Origin: Rhytidiadelphus loreus
Lineage: Eukaryota; Streptophyta; Bryopsida; Hypnales; Hylocomiaceae
DNA: 64,000 bases
Direction of reading: 5' to 3'
Assembly (NCBI GenBank): GCA_947034895.1
Contig: OX344761.1
Coordinates: forward strand, 82,415,839 to 82,479,838
Shown: positions 36,929 through 50,017 of the stretch, piece after piece
How positions within the stretch are numbered: position 1 is the stretch's first letter
Layout: each line of letters starts with the position of its first letter
The notes under the pieces: model-generated
The model's database searches: none
What the model was told of the DNA's origin: nothing
Seen by the model: only the letters and a program-made list of their open reading frames with translations
Program-made: the position numbers and the translations under genes

Positions 36929-39900
36929 CACTATAAGAAACCTATGTTTTTTTTGACATCGGGCACTCAACGTAGAGTGTCCAAGGTTGGATACACTATG
37001 TCCAAGGAGACGTCTTCATGTCTAGAAGATGGTTTATCATTTTCAACAGATTTGAGTGGTTGTTGCAATAGATAGGCCAAAATTTAGGTGATAACAACTT
37101 TTTATTTCCACTGACGTACCTCTTTCTTCTGACATGCTTGTAGACATAAGCATGTCCACAATAGTGTTCGTAAAAATCGGAATTGCCACATTAGCATCGT
37201 TGACCTCTTTTCATCGGCTATAATTTTAAGTTTTTGTTTTTGCTTAATTAAAATGTTTGCCCGTCATGAAAAAAAGAAGGGTCGGGCAGTACCCGGTATT
37301 GAAAAATAGTAGGCATACTGACGTAGTAGTTGACGTGGCAAGATCAAGGGAAATTTGTTAACATGGCAAATTTTTGTTGACGTTGCCCGGCCACGTCAGC
37401 ATAGATTTTGAAGCATTGAACTTAATGGCTTCCATGTTCCTCCTTATAGTATTTGGTGAGACGTTGTGACGGTTGTTTAGATGTCTCAAAGGACATCTCA
37501 ATGTCAGTGCGGACATCAACTGCGATGTCCTCACATTCTTGGAGACTTTTGTATAAGCACTACGATGTTGACCTTCATGTTTTCAACAACCTCAAACTAC
37601 TTGTTGAGGCGTCATGACATCTTCTTAGATGTCTCAGATGACATGTGCACGTTAGTATGGATGTCGCTTGAAATATTTGACTAAGCAAGGGACTTCTTGG
37701 CAAACACTACAGTACGGTGTTCATGCTGATGTTAATAGTAACATGTAAATGTCTTTAGATATGTTGGTTTCATTCTAACATCGTTGTCTTCCAACACTAC
37801 ACTGTTTTCTTTGTGGCACAATTGTTCTACTAGTTTAGTGAAGAGTGAGTAGCATGAACAACAAAGTAAACAAACAAAGGAGTACTTCCTAACAATGACA
37901 TTATTTGTTTACATTATCTTATTAGTGTCTACTTTGAAATGCAGAATTGTCTTCAACGTTTCATTTGTATCTGAAACACAATGAGCACTTCAAGCACTGT
38001 ACCTCTAGACTAAGTTCAAGCTGTTTAAATGAATGACATGCACCGTTCAATTCAAACAAACAAATAGAAATTGTTCATTCCTAGGGTGATCGCACACTAT
38101 GGTCGCCCCCCGGCCAAATATACAATCTAGTAAAAACTAGTACAAAATGTTCACATAATGGTACAAAATGTATGCTAATTGGTACTAAATGGAGCCAAAA
38201 CACCATTTATACCAAAATTCAATATTGGCCCATCTGAATCAAAAGGTCTTTTCATAGATTCTCAACTTAAAAATAAATAAAAAACAATTTAAAATCAAAA
38301 TTTGGCCCTCATACTAAAATCACACATTTGCTAGGATATTTTATTATATAGATCCTAAAACACTCATTAAATGCCTAGTCTAAGTACCTAAACATAAGAG
38401 CATTGGATTTAGCTCTTTGAATTGTAAAAACAAAACCCTAAGCTATGCAAAAAAAGTACAACAATGCTCAAGCTGAATCTGTGACAATACAAATATTAAA
38501 TGTTTGTACTCCGTACATTAAATTAATAGATGAAGTTCACTTTTTGTTATGCAATTACTAATGTATGCAAGATATAAGACTCCAATCTATTTTTTTTTAA
38601 GTCACAAAAACTATAAGAAAATTGACACCAAACTTTCATCATGTGCAAAAATTCCACCATGACTACGATTTCAAACAACCGTAGTGTGCTTTTACCCCTA
38701 GTATTGCACATTAATGTATACGAAGATGCGGCACTTCCTATAAAATCATTGCAAGAAAACAAAAGAGTGTATGCGTGAGATTTTTGTGATGGCATCCTCT
38801 TCAGCATCTTACACTCGTTCAACGGTTCTTTCATAATCTTGCATGTACTCTATGCAAAAGCCAAGTGTATCTTCATTTCTATATCCCTTAGCTATACTAC
38901 CTTTTGAATGTGCATAGGTCACAAACAAATAACTACTTTACAAGATGCACCAACAAATGTGTCATAATGTTTAAGAAAGTTGTACTTGGGAAACTCCTTC
39001 TCTTGTAGACAAGTCACCATGATTACATTCTGCATGACAATGTCCTTCTTTGTTTCCTTCACTTCCTTGTCACAAAGTCTTTGGAACACTCTCACTATTG
39101 ATTTTTATGATAGCCAACTGCAATACTGCACATTGTCATCCAAAATGTTTCGAACCACCACCGGTAGAATCTACAACAAAACAGATGCAAGAGCATTAAT
39201 AAACTATCCGTCTTGATGTTCACATAGACATTCCCAAATGCACCTAGACATTGACAAAGATATTTGTCACTACACAAATGGCATTGGCTGCCTTCGAAGG
39301 TCTTCCGTAGGACACTCTTGTGTATGCCAAATCTTGGCATATGATTGCATTGCCACCAAAGAAGACACTATTGTCAAGTGCGGGTCAATGCAATGTCATC
39401 ATGGATGTCCTAGACAACACATCTCGTCTCTACAAGCATTTTTACAGCAAATTATATATGGTATACTTAGAAATCAATAAAAGTTTGTGCTTCGAAGAAG
39501 GGCGTGTGGTATGACAGTTGTAGGCAAACACTACATTCCTTTTACAAAAAACAACAAAGGCAATGGAGACACACAAACATCGGAAGCACCACCTTCGCTA
39601 TCGACCTGTGCATTCTCTCAATTGTGGAATTTGCATGACCTAATACTATTGGAAATAAAATAAACACTTCTAAGGCTATTGATTTTGGTATGTCTTATTT
39701 ATTGCATGAGTATGTGGTAGTCATGTGTTTTCATGTTTTGTAGTTTGTCATCCCTATTGCGTTTGTAAATTGCACTGACATAGTTTGAGTTCATAGCTAT
39801 ACGTGTGCTACATGACATCCAGCATGTGGTGTTCTAGGAGATTTTGCAAAAGAAAAGGTAAAACATGTCAGAAGTAGAAAAATCCACGTATATGCCTTGC

Positions 39901-41255
39901 CTTATTAAATGTTGTATTGAACAAAAGAATGCATATAAAGACATTGACTATAGACGTCATGTCTAACAACAACATCAACACCGATGTCCAAACAAACGTT
40001 AGCACCGATGTCAACATCGCCTCCTTTCATCCTCTATCATGATTGCGTTTTTAATATCCCATATCTTTTGTCATTCTTCCCACCACCTTTATTGTATAAA
40101 TATCTCGTCTTCTTCCCTCCCTATAATCACAATAAGGTGTGTTTTATTTTGATCTAACTATCAAATATTGTGTATTATGTATGGTAAACTATTTTTGTAT
40201 ATACGATGTATGTATGTATTTAATATTAGGTATGATGTATGTCTGTATTTTATATTATATATCATGTATCTATATATTTTATACTATGTATGTTGTATTA
40301 TGTATGTATTTTATATTATGTATGGTGTATATAATATGGTACAAGTATAATATATTATGTATGAAATTTTATACAATATTTATATAGAGGGCATCATGAT
40401 ATGGACATGTACATTATGTAAGATATATGATTGTCTTTCTAGACATTATGTTGGATAGTAAACTACTTTGCTTAACATATGAATGTCAAATCTGATATCA
40501 TTTTGTACATCGGCTATATTGTTTTGGACATTCTATGCTTTCTCTAATGTTGACAAAACAATGCAGGAAATGCTCATGGTGACATCGTTGTATCTAGTTT
40601 ACTTTGTAGGGATGCAGGTGGAAACGTCCAAAGCTAGTTGTGGGTGTTCTGTATAGTGCACGCTATTGCTTTTAGAGCTACGTCCCATGTCACAAACAAC
40701 ATCCACAAGGGCGACACAAAAGTCATGGACATGTCGCATTTGGTACAATGAAAACCAAAGTAGACGTCTCTCTTCACAGTGTACGTGACGAGAACAACGT
40801 CTAGAATGACAACATGACGTCGTTGCAAACATAAATGTCTACTGAGATGTCTTCACAAACATCTTAAAAGATGACATGATGTCTGTGTGGTCATCATTTA
40901 TGATAGAGTAGCATTCCTTCTAAACTTGTTTTCGGGCCCCAAAACAATGCCACGTTACACCCAAAAAATAAGCCACGTCGACATGACACGTCATTCACGA
41001 GTAATGGATGAAAAAAATCCTACTTGGCTTCCTGCGCTCACATGGCATGACAGATGGCACGATTTTAGAACCCCGTCGACCAATGTGTTTTTTGACATCA
41101 AGCCTTGGACATGTGGATGTCCGGGCAAATTTTTGATGTTTTTGGCATATCTTAATGAACACAAAAATTTGGATGTTTGATTGGGCGACAAACATCACTC
41201 CAAACATGAGCATGCAGAATTTGCGTGTCAAAAAAAACACGGGGTTCATATAGTG
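36929..41255. mobile_element. Second CACTA element, 4.3 kb
   Basis: Begins CACTATAAGAAACC and ends GGTTCATATAGTG, flanked by the 3-bp duplication AAT (36926-36928 and 41256-41258). Subterminal zones hold many GACGTC, GATGTC and CCACGTC words. The left end is 12 bp from the acceptor side of the first visible UROD exon, so it sits in the intron just upstream of that exon. No transposase was recognised. Confidence 0.88.
40139..40390. repeat. TATGTAT-rich low-complexity tract
   Basis: Irregular repetition of TATTATGTATG, TATATTATG and similar words within the second CACTA element. The open frame across it is a product of the repetition. Confidence 0.6.
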
Positions 41256-41258
41256 AAT

Positions 41259-41540
41259 GCCACACCAATACTACTTTTAGTGTTGGATGCTAAACCATCA
41301 ATTAAATCTCCAAACCAATGGACTCAACCATACATATTATTTTCAGAACTCTCTTATTGAACTTTATCACTCACATTTCTTCAAATCCACATTCAATTAA
41401 CCACACCTACCAAAATGCAACACTCCAAAATCTTGCCCAATAAATACATACTGATTTTGTACAACACCTGGGCATCAGAATTCATGGTGAATCATCTACC
41501 AATCAGACTTTAAACCCTTACAACTTTCACATATGGTATC
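41259..41540. other. Unassigned sequence beyond the second CACTA element
   Basis: This should be the continuation of the intron or 5' flank of the UROD relic, but no further UROD exon was recognised here. Confidence 0.4.
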
Positions 41541-42245
41541 CCCCCAAACACATCCTTTGATACATTTGAATGCCCTCAGGTTTGAAAATAGGAATATTTA
41601 AAAATCTAAACAAATAAATAATAAAAATTACACTCAATCCTTCAAGTGACGCCATGAGGTGCAATCATCTAAAAAGCCCTAGAAAGACTACATCTCTTGG
41701 ATTTTTGAGCGCCACTCTTATAATCCTACATTCTTGACAACAATCTACTGCTTTAAAATTCAATCTATTAGCTCGACATTACAGACTATGCTCTAACAAA
41801 CCTTTTACAACGTTTGCATACAAATCCAAACAATGCATTCTTTAGTGAATTGGAATCCTCTTTAAATTGAGAGTAGAAATATTCTAAAATCTAACCAATT
41901 TAATACCAAAAACTACACTCAACGCTCAAATTGAAGCCATTAGCTGTAGTCACCGCAAGAACCCTAGAGAATCTCTATCTCATGGCTTTTCACACGTCAC
42001 CCTTAAATCTGACATTCTTGACATAAATCTACACCACTGATTCAAAATTCATCCTACTAGCTTGATATTATAATCTATGCTCTAACAAGCCTATACGACA
42101 TTTGAATTTTTATATTCAAATAATGCATCCTTTGGTGAATTAGAATCCGCTTTGATAAGAATCTTCCAAAATCTGACTAATTTAATAATAAAAACTACAC
42201 TCAACACTTAAAATGACACCATTAGCTGTAGTTACCTTACAAACC
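41541..42245. repeat. Tandem repeat of about 283 bp, roughly 2.5 copies
   Basis: The marker ACACTCAA recurs at 41630, 41915 and 42197 (spacings 285 and 282), each in the same context: a preceding 'aataaaaactac' block and following sequence that includes 'cattagctgtag' in the second and third copies, 'gacattcttgac' and 'ctatgctctaacaa'. Confidence 0.75.
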
Positions 42246-43084
42246 TTTCATTGAAATTGTGTTCAAACAACTGCCAAAAAAAATTTGGATAATGAAACAT
42301 TTTTTTTCATCCATGAGGCCTTTTTGAAAGCATTGAATTTCTAAAGGACACAATATGTCCTCTTAGACATTTCAGGGTTAAACGATAATGTTGCCATTTC
42401 AACGACCACATTTTGTTGCCAAGTTCCAAGGGAGAATCATCTCCCTTGGGGCTTGGCACCAAGGTTGTTGATCTTCTATAGGTGCACAATGCACATGATT
42501 CTTTAGCTAGGTAGGAGGCTTTGGGATTTTCAAAACCAATTCAACTCCAAAGTAGGGGCTCATTTTGTGCAATGCACGCACTTGGGCATCTTATTGCATC
42601 TTCTAGCTTGGGCCTTGACCCCTCTTTCACAAATTCTTTGATTCCTAAGCTTAGGCCCTAAAGTCAAACAAATAGCAACTCAAGAGCTCAAGTTCAATGT
42701 TAAAATTAGTTTTTTGGAAGTTGAAAATTTGCCTCCCTTTGCTTTTCATAAGCCTTGCCCTAAAATTGTGCTAGCTAAAATTCTAATTTTTTTCTTACAA
42801 TGTAACTATTACACACTTCCATGTAGAATTTTGAATCATTTTTTGTGTTTTATGCAAGATTAGGTCAATTTTAGATTTTATGCAAGGTTTGAAGAGACCA
42901 TATTATGGACCTTTGACAATAAACTCCAATTAATAGAGATTGACTATTAATAAGACTATTAGTTCTTAAGATAGATTAGGAATTCTTTTCTAACTTTAGC
43001 TTTTTATCTTTGGTTCTATCTAGAACCATCCACTAAAGTAAAAGTCCTATTTATACTTCTCCAATCATATCTTATCTAATTCAT
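42246..43084. other. Intergenic stretch, no gene seen
   Basis: No recognised coding or RNA gene. At about 42346-42380 the sequence (AAAGGACA...CATTTCAGGGTTAA) resembles a decayed TTAA-family right end without a left partner. Confidence 0.4.
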
Positions 43085-43363
43085 CTTGTATCCAAATCTT
43101 AATCTTCTACTTGGAGTTATCTAATTCTAAGTTTCAACACACATGTGTTAAGTCCTTGTATCCAAATCTTGATCTTCTACTTGGAGTTAGATAACTCCAG
43201 GTTCCAACACAAATGTGTTAAGTCCTTGTATCCAAATCTTGATCTTCTACTTGGAATTAGATAAGTCCAGGTTCCAACACAAATGTGTTAAGTCCTTGTA
43301 TCCAAATCTTGATCTTCTACTTGGATTTAGATAACTCCAAGTTCCAACACACATGTGTTAAAT
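43085..43363. repeat. Exact 70 bp tandem repeat, four units
   Basis: CTTGTATCCAAATCTT recurs at 43085, 43155, 43225 and 43295, exactly 70 bp apart, with only a few substitutions between units. Each unit also contains CTACTTGGA and CATGTGTTAAGT or AATGTGTTAAGT. Confidence 0.9.
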
Positions 43364-43388
43364 CTAGTGCAGTAGTCATTCAAGTGAA

Positions 43389-43765
43389 GTTATCTAACTC
43401 CATTACATAAATCCACCATCAAGAGATGTCTATTTTTTGCTTATCCACTAGTGCACAATTCATCATGGATTAGTTCATCCATCAATGCATTCATCCATAA
43501 AAGGTTGTGACAAAAGTCATGACACAATCCTCCCCTTAAAATTAGTCATTGTCTTCAATGACAAAACTAGGGTAATCTTTTTGAAAGTCAACCTCCCTTT
43601 CCCTCTAACTCCATTGCATAAATCCACCATCGGTAGATATCTATCTCTAAGCAATCTTTGCTTATCTACTAGTGCACAATTCATCATGGATTAGTTCATC
43701 CATCAATGCATTCATGCATAAAAAGTCATGACATGAAAGTCATAACACAATCATCGTAAATCTTT
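43389..43765. repeat. Direct duplication of a segment of about 140 bp
   Basis: The segment beginning TCTAACTCCATTACATAAAT near 43397 recurs at about 43602 and runs through 'gcacaattcatcatggatt' and 'atcaatgcattcat' in both copies, spaced about 205-210 bp apart. Confidence 0.7.
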
Positions 43766-45645
43766 CATCTATCAATGCATTCATCCATCAAAGGTTGTAA
43801 CAAGGGTCACGAGAGTCTATGACTTGCAAAAGTCTACCTAAGATATAGTTGCATGTAATTGTGTATAAATAAGTAATTGATCATTGTTCCTAAATCATTA
43901 AATTGCTTAATTCTCTCTTGGATCTTGTTGATATTTATTCTAAATTATCTTCTTATGCATTTTTTGGACATTGATTGAATGAATTATAAATTTTCAAAGT
44001 GTTGAAAATAGGTGTGCTCTAATGTTAACCTAGACTCTCATGAAGTCACGTATAGATGCACTATATTATAGATAAGAATTTATAGGAGTTGATTTTAGAA
44101 AAGAAATACAATTAAATACAATAACTTTAATAAAAATATTGGTTGTTAACCAAGATAAATCTTTGCATTGGCATGGAAGTGCACTGTAGTAAATGTAGAT
44201 TGGATGAAATATATTCATGTGGGGAGGTGTGAAAATTTTGTATGTTATTAAGCATTGGATTGTCAATTTGTGTGTATGGAGTTGTAGGATTTGTAGGTAA
44301 TATATTCATACTTTGTCTTTGTGAGTTTGCACTTAATGCTTAAACCCTACAACAATCCCTCTACCTTGCCCTCCGCTAGAATCATTCTACTTTTATACTT
44401 CAAATATGAACAACAAATATGAACAACAAATATGAACAACAAACACGAAAACAAATTGAAGAGTATGAAAGTGTTGCATCTCTCTTCAAAAAAATCACTT
44501 ATTGTATTTTTTTAGTAACCACCTACATCCAAAGGTATTTTTTATGACTACATGAAACATGCTTGAGATAGAAATATTCATAAATATATTCAAAATTTTG
44601 AGAAATATTCTTCTTACGATTTTGAAGCTTCTAAGCAACATTTGTTTGATGAAAAAGATTCATATATGGCATTTTATGAATGAAAAAATTCTATGTGCCT
44701 CACATTGGTTTGCCATCAGCACCAAATAAATATCATAGGTTTTTGTACACATGTCAATGAGTTTTTGTCTTTTCTCCTACCACTTCCACTCTACCTTTGC
44801 TTTTCCTTCAAACATTAAAGTATAGTAATGTTTCTTCATAGAAATCTAAAATCTTTTTAGGAGACCAAGGAATTGTAGGGGTTACTATGATACTTTGAAA
44901 AAACTCATACATAGTTTAGAAGATGGTCAGACACTTAAAGTATTGTAGAAGTCACCTAAGTATTAAGTGAATATTTATAATTTTCTAAAACGATTTGACT
45001 CCTACACTAATCCCAATAAGTATTGTATGGGTCGATCAGTCAATTTTAACACAAATCACACAAAGAGGCTCAAACTCGTGTGCTATGGGTTGGTCCTAAC
45101 ATTCCATTTATCCTAAGTGACTTTAAATTCATAAAAAATGTTGAAAACTATTTCTAAGTACAATTTTTTTGTTTTGTTTAATATATCATTATAACCATTG
45201 TATTTGATTTCTTCTAATTTTTTGCCCTTACAATTTGATTTGTATATTCAATTTTTTTCCTTTTAAAAAAAACTAAATAAACAAAGTTTTCCAAATATTT
45301 TTTCCAATTTTCTTATATACTTCAATTTTTTAAAGTGAATCTTTTATTGCAATTTGAAGTTGAGGCTAGCCTTTATCTATAGTTTAAAATATAAAATGCT
45401 ATGATGTTCCATAGTGCAATATACATATATAATAAAATTTTGGATTTTTCAAGGATATTCTATGTTTTATATCAAGATTTTAAGAACAGAAAAACGAAAT
45501 TGTTAAAACACACAACATAAATATTATGTTTTTTGAAACAAAATCTGCTATAAAATCAAAATATAAGTTAAATGACTATAGATCTGATTATAAGTTATAT
45601 GACTAGATATGATCCATAGATCATATCCATATTTTTAAAATTTTG
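43766..45645. other. AT-rich intergenic stretch, no gene seen
   Basis: No recognised gene. A short triplet of AATATGAACAACA-like units lies at about 44400-44445. Confidence 0.5.
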
Positions 45646-47588
45646 TTAACCCTTAAAGGCCCAAATTCTATTTTTTGGCATCATAACAATTTTAGGCAGC
45701 TCACTAAAATTAGATATTTTATTTTTTTCTTTGAATTTTTTACACAACATGTGAATGAGGTTTTACTTTAAGTCCCAATCATTTTCATAAATTTTGACTA
45801 CATGCTTAAAAAGTTATTGTATGATATGCAATTGTTTTTCCTAGATACGACAATTTAGGCAGATTTGAAAAAATCACTTTTTTCATATACAAAAACTTGA
45901 AATTGGTTTTCTAGATTTATATTTATATTCGTGGAAAGATTTGAATCATTCTATTTTGATTAATGAGATGAAAATTATGAGGAGTTTTAGTCTACATGCA
46001 ATTATGGAATCTTTACTCTAAAATAAACTTTGAAGTCTTTTATTGAACTCAATTTTCAATATTTATTGAAAAAAATAAAATCATATGATGTAGATTGTTT
46101 ATTACAACATTACAACCATTGGGATTGACATTTTTCAATTCCATAACAAAATTCTTAACAATTTAATATTTTGAATCATTATCTACTTCTTTCTACTTAC
46201 TATTTTTTCTTATATGTTGTACAATTCCAAATGTTCTAAAAAAATTTAAGCATGTTGCCAACTTGCCTTGAAGAATTAATTTCAAAGAAGCACCAACAAC
46301 ATGGACATTTTTTCATATAAATGTGACCTTGTGAAGTGCAACTGTCACAACTCTCATCTTGAGGCGTGCCTGTGTCACCTTAGTGAGCAAGGGGGACGTT
46401 GGGGTGATTCTCCAAGCTTTGGAAGAGATGAGGTGAGAGAAATTGGAGTCCTGAGCAATCAGAGCATTGTAGCTCTCTACTCAAGACGAATTGGATGGCA
46501 TGTTGCATATGCTTCGAAAGCTTGTGAGAAGACACATCTACAGGTACAAAGAACGCAAGGATCCAAGTTGTGAGTCAAAAGTTATGACTCTTCAAAGTTG
46601 GAAGTGTCTTGGTTGCGTCTCGAGAGGATGGGACGTGAGAGCCAAGATTTGGGAAGATTCCTTTGAGTCAAATAGGGCATGCCACATATCTTTGGAAAGC
46701 TAAGGAGATAAGATTTTTAGAATGTTAAGGCTCATGAAGAGATGAGATGTGTGCTAAGAGTTATGGGCATCCAAAGAAGGTGGAGTCTTGGAGAACTACT
46801 CTCTAGGGGACTCGGACCTTCAGAGGGCCTTAACTTACTCAATACTTGAGAAAATGAATATTTCACGATGATCTATGAAAAGAATAAATCATGAAAATCG
46901 GTTTGCACTTTGGATTTGGAGTTTGGAGCTAAAAGTTATCATGATGGGAAGATTGAGAGTCTTTGGGGGTCCGATTTCGGGGAGACAACTTGAAAACAAG
47001 TGGTCTACCAAGTAGGGGAGTGTCTTGGGTGTTCCAGCATACCTTTAGGATGGGGGGGGCTACCGAATCTCGCAAAGAGTACTATGAGGAGAGGTGGTCT
47101 CCTTCCTCCCTCCCAAATGGTGCTAAAGTGAATCAAACCATAATAAGTCAAAGTGGCCATGGGTGGTGAGGTTGGTGTTGGAGTCTCACCACCACTTGTA
47201 TATTACCATGGAATATTGGTTGCACGTGTCCAACTCCACATTAGGTCATAGTATGAGTCTCGATTGGTGTAGATTAGCTTTGGACATAATTAATAAAACC
47301 AAGGCAATAGTAAAGTTCGTTCCTAGGGACAGTAGGGAGGTCTTTTCTAATAGGGATACTTACTACAATGACATTAAGACGACAATAAAGAGAACAAAAC
47401 ACACAAGGAATACATGCTTCCAACTAATATTAACTTAATTACCTCACAATTATTTAATTAATTGTTTAAATAATTTCTTTTCTTTTTAATATTTATTTAT
47501 TTATTAATTAATTTAAAAAAATTTACTCTCTACTCTTATAACCACCAAGGACTAAATATCACCCCAAATTATATTTGATCTTCAATCT

Positions 47589-49443
47589 CCAAATCGGAAT
47601 TCTTTATCTTTCTCAACTCGAACTTGACCTGCCTGGCTCGGTAGGTCCTTCCCAACTCGGTCTTGTACTGCAGTGGCCCAGCAGAACTCCCTATTCGGTC
47701 TAGACAGCTACTAGCTTGCCTTCAATCAGGACATATCACTTCCAAGTTGGTACTTGCCTCCAGCTTGGGGTACAGCCATATCTTTTATCACCAACTTGGT
47801 CTTTACGCTTTTAAACTCACAACTTGGTTTAGAGTAATTTTTATCATTGCACCATTGACACTTCTTCTTTTCCAACTTGGAACTTAAACTTTTATTTCCA
47901 GCATTCTCAATAACTCATATTGTTTCTATTTCTAACTTGGATATATTTTACTAACTTTTGTCTTGAGCACTCTTCCTATTTGAATAATTGACAAAGACTC
48001 GTAAATGAACACCAAATAGGAATTAATACCACAAGGAGGCTAAAAACTGCAATTAAATGTTCTCCCTTAAAGCATTCACAGAAAATTCAGACCTTCATCC
48101 ATATTTTCCAAACTTCCGAATTGGATACTACAGCAAAACATTCAATCAGCCAACAACTTCCAATTCGGTACTGATCAGAGACTGCCAAATTCCGACTTGG
48201 CAAAAACAACAATTTCTGCTAAACTTTCAAATTGCACTCATGCACACATACAAACATGACAAACAACCATGGAACACCAATTCGCTTAAATCATTCTTTT
48301 ATTCAACCGAATTGGTGACATATCACCGTTCCACAAAATAATATTTCACTAATTGATACACTCAAAATTAGCTACTGCTTTAGATTTCCAACTTGGATTG
48401 TCCAACTACCAAGTCCAATTGGATCTTATCTCACTGAAATTACTTATAAAAATTTCCAACTAGATCCAGCATTACAATGTTAATTTTCCGCCTTGCTTCA
48501 TCACATCTATTACCAATTTGGCTAAACAACAATCTCGCCCAAACTAGTTCCACACTCAAAGAATTCTCCATCATAATCCATCATAACAACACCCAAATTG
48601 GACCTGCATCATCATGCATAACTCCAAATAGGATTTAATCACTTGCACAGCCATCACTTCAATGCTGTCTCTCAACTACCGATTTGGACTTAAGCTCTTC
48701 TGCCCGCATACACATATATTCCAAATCGGATCTTTGCAGCAAACCTTAGTTGCCACTACACAAATAACCAATTTGGACTTCACGCCCACCACTGCAGCCA
48801 CCAACTTGGCCAATAAAACTTCTATTTTCCCCATAGGAACCAGCACACACAAATGAAAATACACACGACCAATTAGGATTCACTTCTTCATTCACAAGCA
48901 AACATACACAAAACCAAATAGGAAAACATAAATCAGCCATTCTGACTGGGACTCGCACTCGCATCTCTTGCACAGTGGGTGCCTTCCAAATCGGCAAACT
49001 CAGCCTTAAAACCTCACACCAGGTGGTTCCCTAACCAACTTGGTATCACCTCAAATTGCACAAATTGCCAACTAGGAACCTCAAATATAACTGCCTCGAT
49101 CACAAACATAACTCCCAAATTGGCATTCTCTCACAATACAACCAAATCGGAACAACACAAACCTAACTACACACCGTAGACCAAAAACCAAATCGGAATA
49201 TGACCGCAACTCTACAGAGGATTTCCAAGATAGTTTTGACTAGGAACAACACACACAACATTCCAAATTGGAATCACACTTTACTCTAACAACTGGGAAC
49301 CCTGACTCCCAACTAGGTTGATCCCACTACCAAATTCAGCGACCAATACTTGACTGCTCCGATTTGGAAATAAACACATAGAATTGAATTACCAAATAGG
49401 TTTATTAAACTTACAAAATCAGCCAATTAAAACACCAAATCGG
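47589..49443. repeat. Interspersed array of the 9 bp motif CCAANTNGG
   Basis: At least 25 exact matches to CCAANTNGG (CCAAATCGG, CCAACTTGG, CCAAATAGG, CCAAATTGG, CCAATTTGG and similar) plus about ten near or reverse matches (CCGAATTGG, CCGATTTGG) lie at irregular intervals of roughly 20-120 bp. They are often preceded by a pyrimidine or TT and followed by A or AA. The DNA between motifs is not repeated. The motif is partly palindromic, so both strands carry it. Confidence 0.75.
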
Positions 49444-49867
49444 AAAAACATCACCAAAACATACCATCAAACACAAAAATAAACCCAAAAATTTACAAAT
49501 TAAAATCCTAATAGGGTATTTACAATTGGTAAGTCTCAGTAAATGAGTCCTAAGGTGAGTCTTGAAGTAAAGTAAGTTGGGCCTAGTGGGAAGTTGGGTA
49601 CCATTCAAGGGCAGTTAGCATCAATGAGGAATAGTGCCGCCACTGAGTGCTTGGACATCAATGGAAGTTCCACCCACGTCATCAAATGATACGCCCGATG
49701 TCTCTTGTTGAAAGTGAATAGTTGGAAGTAATCGAGGGATGGGGAACCCCATAGCTAGAGTTGGAATCTAATGATGTATATAAAACACGTGTAGTGTTAG
49801 GAGATCGTGACCCTTGGTGTCACTAGAAGTTAAGTGCTACAAGAAGCACTTAGAAGTGAACTTAAGG

Positions 49868-50017
49868 TAGTGAGTGCACTAGTAGAAAATCAGGGCCAAT
49901 CTGTTGTTTTGGTCGCGTTGATCATCAACAAATTTTTGTTGATCAACAAAAATTTGTTGATGATCAACGCGACCAAAACAACAGATTGGCCCTGATTTTC
50001 TACTAGTGCACTCACTA
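49868..50017. repeat. 150 bp near-perfect hairpin
   Basis: Two inverted arms, from TAGTGAGTGCACTAGTAG to its reverse complement at the other end, run inwards through GGTCGCGTTGATCATC to a tiny central loop near 49940. The arms appear essentially mismatch-free over about 70 bp each. It contains CACTAGTAG termini reminiscent of CACTA ends but lacks a matching 3-bp duplication; TA on both edges fits a Stowaway-like foldback element equally well. Confidence 0.8.

Noticed and set aside
46348..47440. LTR-like start TGTCACAACTC and G-rich block
   Set aside because: No second LTR copy, primer-binding site, polypurine tract or coding domain was seen, so an LTR call is not supported.
47589..49443. CCAANTNGG array as CArG boxes
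   Set aside because: CArG boxes have six A/T bases between CC and GG; these motifs have five, often with C or G inside.
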